Below are positions 1 to 8,142 of a stretch of 37,099 nt of DNA, piece by piece. The position numbers and the translations under genes were made by a program. Under the pieces are notes generated by a model, which did no database searches, had not been told where the DNA came from, and was given only the letters and a program-made list of their open reading frames with translations. Positions within the stretch are counted from its first letter, which is position 1, and every line of letters starts with the position of its first letter. This stretch comes from an uncultured Campylobacter sp. (GTDB lineage: Bacteria > Actinomycetota > Actinomycetes > Mycobacteriales > Mycobacteriaceae). Location of the stretch: assembly GCA_946221035.1 (NCBI GenBank), contig CAMIME010000021.1, positions 1 to 37,099 on the forward strand, given 5' to 3'.

Positions 1-61
1 GGGGGAGGGTGTGGCGCCGGGCGGGAAACAGGCCGGCCGCGCGCCGTCGATAAGCAAATGT

Positions 62-81
62 CCCTGGGAAGATTCCCGGGG
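62..81. terminator. Short GC-rich inverted repeat, possible terminator of an upstream gene
   Basis: Arms at 62-68 and 75-81 pair over 7 bp (one G-T pair) around a 6-nt loop. There is no clear T-run after it. A reading frame entering from the left edge stops at TAA 51-53, so this could end an upstream gene lying outside the window. The rest of 1-93 shows nothing else I can support. Confidence 0.3.
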
Positions 82-93
82 GCATGGCTTATT

Positions 94-146
94 CTGCAAA
101 GCGTGAACTACAAATCCTGCAAAGCATGATCTACAATTCCTGCAAA
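94..146 (+). repeat. Tandem 23-bp direct repeats, probable operator of the AAA/DUF4143 gene
   Basis: Two full 23-bp units (94-116 and 117-139) match at 20 of 23 positions, and a third partial unit (140-146) begins with the same CTGCAAA. Each full unit carries CTGCAAAGC, TGA and CTACAA. The array runs straight into a -10-like TATAAA (148-153) and a GGAG ribosome binding site (157-160) before the GTG start at 166. This is the position expected of an operator covering the -35 region. What binds it cannot be read from the sequence; autoregulation by the ATPase is an inference. Confidence 0.75.
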
Positions 147-165
147 TTATAAAATAGGAGAGATT

Positions 166-1434
166 GTGGAGACAGAAGACCTGGCAGGACGCGCCTACCA
201 ACCGCGTATTGTCGATCGACGCCTCGAATTCCTGCTGCAGGCAAGTGGCGCCGTCATTATCGAAGGGCCGAGAGGTTGCGGGAAGACAATGACGGGGCTG
301 CATCACTGTTCCTCCTACGCGTTGATTGACGATCCCGCTACGAACGAGCTCGCTCACCTAGCCCCAGAATCCGTGCTCGCCGGCCCAAGGCCCAGGCTGC
401 TCGACGAATGGCAAACTGCCCTGGCAATTTTCAACCTTGCTCGTCGAGAGATTGATCGCTCGGCCGAGCCGGGCCAATTCATTCTGGCCGGTTCAGCGGT
501 TCCTGCTGATAACCTCACCCGTCACACTGGTGCGGGACGGTTCTTGCGCATGCGTCAGCGCACCCTCACGCTGTTTGAGAAGGCGGAATATGTCCCGACA
601 GTTTCATTGGAGTCGCTCTTCAACGGTGAGGAACCTCAACCTGCGGCGGATCAACTTTCCTATGGGCAAGTAATTGAGAATCTTTTGCTCCCTGGTTTCC
701 CCGGTTATCAGAGGGGCAACGAGCAGATCGTCCTGGCGCAGTTGCGTGGCTACCTTTCGGAAGCAGCCCGATCCGACATGCAGCGGGTGGCAGACCTCCG
801 CGTCACCCCGCTCGCGACTGAGCGACTCATCGCGTCGATTGCCCGCTCCACGGCTGCTGAAGTCTCGGTTGCTACATTGCGCAAAGACCTGGACCCCGTA
901 AGCCCGAATATTTCCCTGCCCACGGTGACCAAGCTGCTTAACAGTCTCCAACGGATCTTCGTGGTCGAAGCGATTCCCGCGTGGGCGCCACGGTTACGCT
1001 CCAAAGCGCGTCTGAGAGTGTCGCCCAAATATCACCTAGCGGACCCTGGGCTAGCGATAGCCGCATTGGGCGCTACTGGGGCGCGGTTGAGCAAAGACCC
1101 CGAAACGACCGGCTTTCTTTTTGAATCTGCCGTCATCCACGATCTTGCCGTCATGGTCGAAGCAATGGGCGGATCCATCCACCACTTCCGAGACTCCAAT
1201 GGCAACGAAATCGATGCGGTGCTTACACTCCCTGATGGTCGCTGGGCCGCAATCGAAGTCAAGACCGGTTTTGGGGGAGTGGAGCAAGGGGTTGCGTCTC
1301 TACGCAAAGCGATCGCCGTGATCGACCATGAAGCAGGCCCCCCGTCATTCAGTGCGGTGATTACCGGCACCGGAGTTGTGGCTCCTTTGGGTGAAGGAAT
1401 GGTGACGTTCCCCCTCCATCACCTCAAGCCATAG
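166..1434 (+). CDS. AAA-family ATPase with DUF4143 C-terminal domain
   Basis: The 422-aa protein has a Walker A motif GPRGCGKT at residues 34-41 and a Walker B-like LLDEWQ near 78-83. The C-terminal third has the DUF4143/PD-(D/E)XK-like pattern: an EID motif in a beta-hairpin followed by AIEVKTG. The family is common as solitary genes in bacteria and archaea, often patchily distributed, and its function is not settled; suggestions include mobile or addiction-type behaviour. The GTG start is chosen for the GGAG five bases upstream. A tandem repeat lies directly over its promoter, so tight regulation is likely. The gene stands alone. Family confidence is high, function unknown. Confidence 0.88.
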   Translation: METEDLAGRAYQPRIVDRRLEFLLQASGAVIIEGPRGCGKTMTGLHHCSSYALIDDPATNELAHLAPESVLAGPRPRLLDEWQTALAIFNLARREIDRSAEPGQFILAGSAVPADNLTRHTGAGRFLRMRQRTLTLFEKAEYVPTVSLESLFNGEEPQPAADQLSYGQVIENLLLPGFPGYQRGNEQIVLAQLRGYLSEAARSDMQRVADLRVTPLATERLIASIARSTAAEVSVATLRKDLDPVSPNISLPTVTKLLNSLQRIFVVEAIPAWAPRLRSKARLRVSPKYHLADPGLAIAALGATGARLSKDPETTGFLFESAVIHDLAVMVEAMGGSIHHFRDSNGNEIDAVLTLPDGRWAAIEVKTGFGGVEQGVASLRKAIAVIDHEAGPPSFSAVITGTGVVAPLGEGMVTFPLHHLKP

Positions 1435-1487
1435 CCAATTGGCCGGGTGGAACGTTTGCGCTTGCCAGAGCGAGTACTCTCGCACGC

Positions 1488-2297
1488 ATGCCCGAAGGTG
1501 ATTCCGTCTACCAGCTGTCGAAACGCCTGCAGTGGATGGCCGGGCGTGAAGTGACTAAAACATCGATTCAGGTGCCGCGCTACGCCACCGTCGACTTCAC
1601 CGGTATGACCTGCGAGCGCGTGTGGCCCTATGGCAAGCACCTGTTCATGGAGTTCGCCGCCGACGGCCACGAGCCGCAGATCCTGCACACCCACCTGAAA
1701 ATGGAGGGCACGTGGTCCATGCACCGCGCGGGCGAGCGGTGGCGCAAACCGGGCCACGCCGCGCGAGTGGTGCTCAGGCTTGACGACGAACCAAGGCCCG
1801 ACATCGAACTCGTCGGCTTCTGGCTTGGCCTCGTCCGCGTCTTTCCCGCGCGCGAGTATGAGGTGGAAATGGGGTATTTGGGCCCTGACCTGCTGGCGGA
1901 GGATTTCGATTTCGACGAAGCCGTCGCCCGGATCGAGGAGGAGCCCAATCGGGAGATTGGCCGGGCGCTCCTCGACCAGTGGAAACTCGCGGGCATCGGC
2001 AACGAGTACCGCGCGGAGATTAACTTCCTCGCTGGAACTCATCCGAGGGAGTTGGTGCGGGACGTGGACGTGGAGCAGCACGTCCGGCTCGCGCGGCGGT
2101 TGATGTGGGCGAATAAGGATGCCCCCGTCCGCGTGACAACAGGTGTCAAGCGGGCGGGGGAGACCAGCTACGTGTTTGGGCGCAACAACAAGCCGTGCAG
2201 GCGCTGCGGCACGTTGATCAAGAAGGGTTTCCTCGGTGGCCAGGGCGATTTGGAGCGGGTGATCTGGTGGTGCCCGCAGTGCCAGCCGGAGCCGTAG
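1488..2297 (+). CDS. nei: Fpg/Nei-family DNA glycosylase-AP lyase (endonuclease VIII, Nei2-like)
   Basis: Removes oxidised bases (mainly pyrimidines in the Nei branch) and nicks the abasic site in base-excision repair. The 269-aa protein begins Met-Pro-Glu-Gly; the mature N-terminal Pro and following Glu are the catalytic pair. The catalytic Lys is in PYGKHLF near residue 47, the H2TH segment has GIGNEY near 170, and a C-terminal zinc finger has CRRC and CPQC flanking the loop that carries the void-filling Arg. It resembles mycobacterial Nei2 more than MutM. A -10-like TACTCT ends 7 nt before the ATG and no Shine-Dalgarno is visible, so the transcript may be leaderless. Confidence 0.9.
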   Translation: MPEGDSVYQLSKRLQWMAGREVTKTSIQVPRYATVDFTGMTCERVWPYGKHLFMEFAADGHEPQILHTHLKMEGTWSMHRAGERWRKPGHAARVVLRLDDEPRPDIELVGFWLGLVRVFPAREYEVEMGYLGPDLLAEDFDFDEAVARIEEEPNREIGRALLDQWKLAGIGNEYRAEINFLAGTHPRELVRDVDVEQHVRLARRLMWANKDAPVRVTTGVKRAGETSYVFGRNNKPCRRCGTLIKKGFLGGQGDLERVIWWCPQCQPEP

Positions 2298-2330
2298 GAT
2301 ATCTGGGAGCAAACCAGTGCAGGGGGAAAG

Positions 2331-3242
2331 ATGGGTCAATTCGATTTTTTATTGAAAGAGCGTCCGTGGACCAAGAAAGACATTAACTCGCTTGGGGATT
2401 ACTTCGCCGGTACGGGTGAAAAGCCCGGTAACGCGGCAGAAATTCTTCTGTGGTACGACGAATTGGCGCGTCAAACTGCCTCCGCTTGCGAGGCGTTCGC
2501 GCGGGAGTTTTTCGCTGAGGGATGGTGGAAGCCGGAAATAACAAGTGCCTTCAGAGTCAAATCCCAGACATCCATCGGCGAGAAGATCCGAAGAACTGAG
2601 GAAGATCCCTCAGCCAAAGTGCGACTCGATCGCATGTGGGATTTCGCTGGGGCGAGGATCACGGTCAATGCGTTGCACAACGATTTGCGCTTTCTCTCCT
2701 CTGAGTTTCAACGAGTCTTCGATGAAGCAGGACTCCGAGTTTCCACGCGCGACTATCTAACCCGCCCACAGCTGGGCGGATACCGGGCTCTGCACCTAGT
2801 CATCCATGCTGCTGCGGGCAACGTCGAACTGCAAATTCGGACCCTACTCCAGTCCGAGTGGGCGAATACCTTCGAAAAAGTTGCGGACAAGACTGGTCGA
2901 CGGCTTAGGTATGAGAGTGACTACCGCCCGAGTAATCAGAAGCTTGCCAATATAGCCAACGAGCTCGAAGGAATTGCCGCGGAGATCTATCGGATGGAGC
3001 AGAGGACAGAATTAACCGTTCATAACAACGCATCATCGCTAAGACTTTTGGCGGAAGTACCTAGGGGGATCCCCTTGAATCCAGAGGTGCATTTCCGTAG
3101 AGCGAAGGCTCTGAATGAACTCGCGGACTCAGAGACCGCCACTAGTAATCAGGCATCAAGTATCCTGGCTCTTATCGCTGCGTTACGCGGCTTGGAGCAG
3201 ACCATCGACGTGTTCGAGCCGGAAAGTGAGGGAAATCAGTGA
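2331..3242 (+). CDS. RelA/SpoT-domain nucleotidyl pyrophosphotransferase (small alarmone synthetase-like, possible toxSAS)
   Basis: A 303-aa protein with a synthetase domain and no HD hydrolase, TGS or ACT domain. Visible motifs: R75-x-K77-S78 (ATP site), D104 in DFAGAR (Mg site), the G-loop GGYRALHL with Tyr151, and VELQIRT with catalytic Glu166. All catalytic positions are intact. A helical C-terminal extension of about 100 residues has no obvious match. Such enzymes make (p)ppGpp/ppApp or, in toxSAS families, pyrophosphorylate the CCA end of tRNA. The stop overlaps the start of an 82-aa gene by 4 bp, a layout seen in toxSAS-antitoxin pairs. The GGGGAAAG before ATG 2331 fixes the start. Base composition looks less GC-rich than the neighbours, hinting at acquisition. 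Fold call firm, product unknown. Confidence 0.8.
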   Translation: MGQFDFLLKERPWTKKDINSLGDYFAGTGEKPGNAAEILLWYDELARQTASACEAFAREFFAEGWWKPEITSAFRVKSQTSIGEKIRRTEEDPSAKVRLDRMWDFAGARITVNALHNDLRFLSSEFQRVFDEAGLRVSTRDYLTRPQLGGYRALHLVIHAAAGNVELQIRTLLQSEWANTFEKVADKTGRRLRYESDYRPSNQKLANIANELEGIAAEIYRMEQRTELTVHNNASSLRLLAEVPRGIPLNPEVHFRRAKALNELADSETATSNQASSILALIAALRGLEQTIDVFEPESEGNQ

Positions 3243-3487
3243 AGCACTTCCTCATCGTTTTCAACCGCAAAACCGGTCACCGGCAGATAGTTGAGTACGC
3301 CGACGCGAGAGAAGCGATTCTTCGCAGACTTGTAGAAGAAGAGACGAACAATGATAGCGATGTGGAGATTGTTGTTATCGGCTCACCGTCACTAGAGGAC
3401 CTCAAAGTCACGCACTCGAGATATTTTCGGGTCGAGGAACTGCCCGACCTTTCGGCATATTGGTCGAAGGAGGAGCGAGTTTCTTAG
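3239..3487 (+). CDS. Small protein translationally coupled to the RelA/SpoT-like gene (candidate antitoxin)
   Basis: An 82-aa protein starting with GTG inside the stop codon of the upstream gene (GTGA overlap), so the two are probably translated together. It is acidic with no Cys, membrane segment or recognisable DNA-binding helix. Predicted alternation of short beta-strands (FLIVFNRKTG, EIVVIGS) and a helix (DAREAILRRLVEEE) suggests a compact alpha/beta fold. I do not recognise a named family. Position and size suit an antitoxin or a regulatory partner of the synthetase, but that is inference from context only. Nothing follows it on this strand; the next gene is convergent 13 bp away. Confidence 0.75.
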   Translation: MKHFLIVFNRKTGHRQIVEYADAREAILRRLVEEETNNDSDVEIVVIGSPSLEDLKVTHSRYFRVEELPDLSAYWSKEERVS

Positions 3488-3499
3488 GGGCGAAACTGA

Positions 3500-4129
3500 T
3501 TAATCCGAGGGGTTCGCGTTTCTCTCCCGCACCGCCCGGCGCACGAAGAACACCAGGAACCCGAGGATGATCAACAAAAGCACCAAGTAGATGACCTTCG
3601 AGTACGCGTCAACGTAGCCGGTTGCCTTCTCCCAGTTCGCGCCCAGCGCGTAGCCCAAATAAACGAGGATGGCGTTCCAGATGCCGGAGCCAAGCGTGGT
3701 CCACAACCCAAAGACCAGCAGGTTCATCCGGTCCAAGCCGGCGGGGATGGAAATGAGCGAGCGCACGCCAGGGATCAGGCGCCCGAAGAAGATGGACGGG
3801 CGGCCATACTTGTTAAAGAAGTCCATCGCGGCATCGACATCCGACGCCTTGACCAGCCACATCCAGTCAGCGATCCTGCGCAGCCGGTCCAGCCCGAGCC
3901 ACGCGCCGATGCCGTAGAGCACGTACGCGCCGACCACGGAGCCGACGACGGACCAGATGAACACCGCCAGCCAATTCAGCGAGCCCTGGGCGACGGTGAA
4001 CCCGGCCAGCGGCAGCACCACCTCGGACGGAATCGGCGGGAAGAGGTTCTCCAGCAAAATGGCGATGCCCACGCCCGGTGCGCCGAGCAACTCCATCAGG
4101 TTCACAATCCAGTCGATGATGCCTTGCAT
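3500..4129 (-). CDS. DedA/VTT-family membrane protein
   Basis: A 209-aa polytopic protein with the DedA core: an N-terminal amphipathic helix, LLENLFPPIPSEVVLPLAGF in a re-entrant loop, and FFGRLIPGVRSLISIPAG with the conserved Arg/Pro motif, followed by further membrane segments and a basic C-terminal tail. DedA proteins flip or scramble lipids (undecaprenyl phosphate or phospholipids, depending on the branch) in the cytoplasmic membrane; which substrate applies here is unknown. It lies 15 bp downstream of the glutamate-cysteine ligase gene on the same strand and may share the pgi transcript. Confidence 0.9.
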   Translation of the reverse strand: MQGIIDWIVNLMELLGAPGVGIAILLENLFPPIPSEVVLPLAGFTVAQGSLNWLAVFIWSVVGSVVGAYVLYGIGAWLGLDRLRRIADWMWLVKASDVDAAMDFFNKYGRPSIFFGRLIPGVRSLISIPAGLDRMNLLVFGLWTTLGSGIWNAILVYLGYALGANWEKATGYVDAYSKVIYLVLLLIILGFLVFFVRRAVRERNANPSD

Positions 4130-4144
4130 TTGGCCTATCTTGCC

Positions 4145-5631
4145 CTACTCAACCTCGAGCGACCAAGTGTGCACCGGCGCGCCGCTGGCCTGATTTGCCA
4201 GGTACTGCCGTAGCACGCGGGCCAATGCTTGACGACGACCTTCGGTGTCCGGCCTCGTCCCCGCACCCACCACGTTGAGGGCGTTGAGCTGCCACATCGC
4301 CCCGTTTTGGCGCCTGCTGACACGTCCCTCGATGATGCCCAGGTACTCCTCGATGCACGCCGAGTCCACGTTCAGGGCCCGCAGGCCAGATTCCGCGACA
4401 GAAAGCAAGTGTCCCTGCACGAGTTCGGTGACGGGCAGTGTTCCCAGGGTGGGCCAGGTGAGGTTGGACGTGAGTCCGTGGCGAGCACCCTGGCGGAAGT
4501 TCTCCCGGGCATCTTCGAAGCTCAATCGAGACCACACGGGGCGGGTTTGTTCCCCGAGCGTTTTCACGCAGCCGTAGAAGAAGGCGGCGTCGGCGACGAT
4601 GTCTTTGACCGTGGGCCCGGCCGGCAGGAGCCGGTTTTCCAGGCGGATGTGGGAAAGCTCCCCTTTGGGATCATAAATTGGGCGGTTCCACCGCCAGATA
4701 GTGCCGTTTTGCAAGTTGAGGTAGTGCAATCCAGGGTTGTTGCCCTGCATCGCTTCCTTGCCGGCTTCGGCGCGTCCCTCGGGGAGAAGCGGGGAGAAGT
4801 ACCGGACGTTTTCTTCGAACAGGTCGAACACGGAGGTGATCCACCCGTCGCCGAACCACACCCGGGGGCGCACACTTTGGTTGATCAGCTCCTTCGTGCG
4901 CGTGTCCATCGCCTGCTTGAACACCGGGATGCGCGATTCGTGCCACACCCGGTGGCCCAGAAACAGTGGAGAATTCGCGCTTAGTGCGACCTGCACGCCC
5001 GCGATGGCCTGCGCCGCATTCCAGGCGCTGGCGAACAGGTTGGGGGCGACCTGGAGGTGCAGCTGCATCGAGGTGCATGCAGATTCAGGGGCGATGCCGT
5101 CGAAGTCGTGGGTGTAGTTCTCCTCGCGCCACAGGCTCATCTGCACGAGCTCGCCGCGGGATTCCATGACGGAGTTATTCAGGCCGGCGTAGCGGTTCTC
5201 TGGCGTCATCCACGCCGGGTCTTCCAAAAACTCCGTGGTCAGCGTGGGTAGGGTGCCCACCATGGCCACGGTGGATCCGGCTGCGTTGGCGGCCCTTTGG
5301 ACGTCGTTAAGCCGCTGCTCAATTCCGCGCTCGAGTTGTGCGAGGCCGTCGCCTGCGATGGCGAGCGGAGGGTGGTTGAGCTCGACGTTGAACTGGCCAA
5401 CCTCGGCCTGGAACTCGTCGGAGAGGTTAGCCAACACCGCTTGGTTATTGGGGTGGGGCTGCATCTGCTCGTCCACGAGGTTGAGCTCAAGCTCAAGGCC
5501 GATCGTGCCCTTGGCCACGAACTCTGCGTCCTGCAAGTGGCGGTCGAATTCTTCGAGCTCCGCCTCAAGCTGGCGGCGGTAGACGGTGCGTTGGCGCGGC
5601 GTGTAGCTATCGCGCGAGACGGCGTCGCCCA

Positions 5632-5632
<1 letters not shown>
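4145..5632 (-). CDS. GCS2-family glutamate--cysteine ligase
   Basis: A 495-aa GCS2-fold carboxylate-amine ligase that would join glutamate to cysteine (gamma-glutamylcysteine) or a related amine. Seen: GLELELNLV near residue 45 (ATP/Mg glutamates), the FNVELNHPPL strand, ESACTSMQLHLQV near 180, and HIRLENRLLPAGPT near 330. Corynebacteria rely on mycothiol, so this enzyme may serve another gamma-glutamyl pathway; an ergothioneine role (EgtA) is possible, but no egt genes lie beside it. Its ATG overlaps the pgi stop by one base (TAATG), so translation is coupled to pgi. Family confidence is high, exact substrate moderate. Confidence 0.85.
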
Positions 5633-7269
<1,637 letters not shown>

Positions 7270-7369
7270 GGTTTCCTCCCAGATGGTTTGGGTCGATTGC
7301 TTCCCAGATGCATTCCACGGTAGCCAAAAACAGGGGGCCAGGCGCAGTGTTGCGGGCATAATGGGGTGC

Positions 7370-7681
7370 ATGTCAATCGTGAAAATTAACGCAATCACCG
7401 TCCCCGATGGCGCAGGCGAGGAGCTCGAGCGCCGCTTTGCCGCCCGCAAGCACGCGATCGATTCCCAACCCGGTTTCGAGGGCTTCCAGCTCCTGCGCCC
7501 GGTGAAGGGGGAGGACCGCTACTTCGTGGTCACGCGCTGGGCGGACGAGGAGGCCTACAACGCCTGGTGGGAGGGCCAAGGTGCGTCCGGCCACGCGAAG
7601 TCCGAGGTCGAACCCCGCAAACCGGTCTCACAGAAAGCCGAGTTGCTGGAATTCGAGGTTGTTCTCGATTCGCTCGACTAG
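7370..7681 (+). CDS. mhuD: MhuD-type haem-degrading monooxygenase (ABM fold)
   Basis: A 103-aa ferredoxin-like ABM-domain protein. It matches, as I recall it, the mycobacterial haem-degrading enzyme MhuD in the opening (VKINAI), the block PGFxGFQLLRPVKGE-RYFVVT, and the end (LLEFEVVLD). The haem-pocket residues fall at the MhuD positions: Asn7, Trp66 and His75. The expected role is cytoplasmic haem degradation to release iron with an IsdG/MhuD-type product. A -10-like CATAAT (7357-7362) ends 7 nt before the ATG, suggesting a leaderless mRNA. No haem uptake gene is adjacent. Confidence 0.88.
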   Translation: MSIVKINAITVPDGAGEELERRFAARKHAIDSQPGFEGFQLLRPVKGEDRYFVVTRWADEEAYNAWWEGQGASGHAKSEVEPRKPVSQKAELLEFEVVLDSLD

Positions 7682-7696
7682 TTCGGTCGGCCCGCT

Positions 7697-7769
7697 GCAA
7701 CGACTGACATGTTTCTGATCGTCGGGCACCATCTCCCCAGGTGGCCAGCCAACGGGTGTCGATCGTTGC
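7697..7769. repeat. Nested inverted repeat between convergent genes
   Basis: Outer arms at 7697-7709 and 7757-7769 match as inverted repeats at 11 of 13 positions. Inside them, 7729-7734 pairs with 7739-7744 around a CCCC loop. There is no T-run. It fills the space between convergent mhuD and chorismate mutase and could act as a bidirectional terminator or be a small palindromic repeat element. Confidence 0.5.
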
Positions 7770-7781
7770 AATCCCAAACCA

Positions 7782-8075
7782 CTAACCCAGCTTCCCCCGC
7801 CCCAACCGCAGCAGAATCTGGGCGAGGCCGGGGCCTTCTTCTCCCAGCTCGTCGCGGAACTGGTTGATAATCGCCACCTCGCGGGTGTGCACCAGCCGGG
7901 TCCCGCCCGAACCCATGCGGGTCTTGCCAATGGCCCGCGAGATTTCGCTGCGCCGCTTCACCGCGTCCAGGATGACGCGGTCGAGGCGATCAATCTCTTT
8001 GCGGTAGGCCTGGATCTCCGCATCCGATAACGGGTCGTCTGTGCCGGAGGGCATGCGGATCTCAAGCTCGCTCAT
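7782..8075 (-). CDS. Chorismate mutase (AroQ type)
   Basis: Converts chorismate to prephenate, the branch step to phenylalanine and tyrosine. The 97-aa all-helical protein has the AroQ pattern: an N-terminal helix with YRKEIDRLDRVILDAVKRR (Arg, Asp and Lys/Arg active-site positions), SRAIGKTR, and the terminal helix. Length fits the stand-alone actinobacterial AroQ-delta type, which often needs DAHP synthase as an activating partner. ATG 8075 is the only sensible start. It is divergent from pcrA, with starts 67 bp apart. Confidence 0.92.
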   Translation of the reverse strand: MSELEIRMPSGTDDPLSDAEIQAYRKEIDRLDRVILDAVKRRSEISRAIGKTRMGSGGTRLVHTREVAIINQFRDELGEEGPGLAQILLRLGRGKLG

Positions 8076-8142
8076 AGGACACGATTATGCCAGTTCGAAC
8101 GCGTGCGCGGGTTGTGTCGGGGCGGGAAGTACAGTGCTTGCC

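Noticed and set aside
1419..2339. Minus-strand 306-aa frame opposite nei
   Set aside because: Shadow frame; no start signal and no recognisable domain.
7270..7449. N-terminal extension of pgi to a 605-aa protein
   Set aside because: No conserved sequence, crosses the mhuD promoter and start, and a strong GGAGG lies before ATG 7269.
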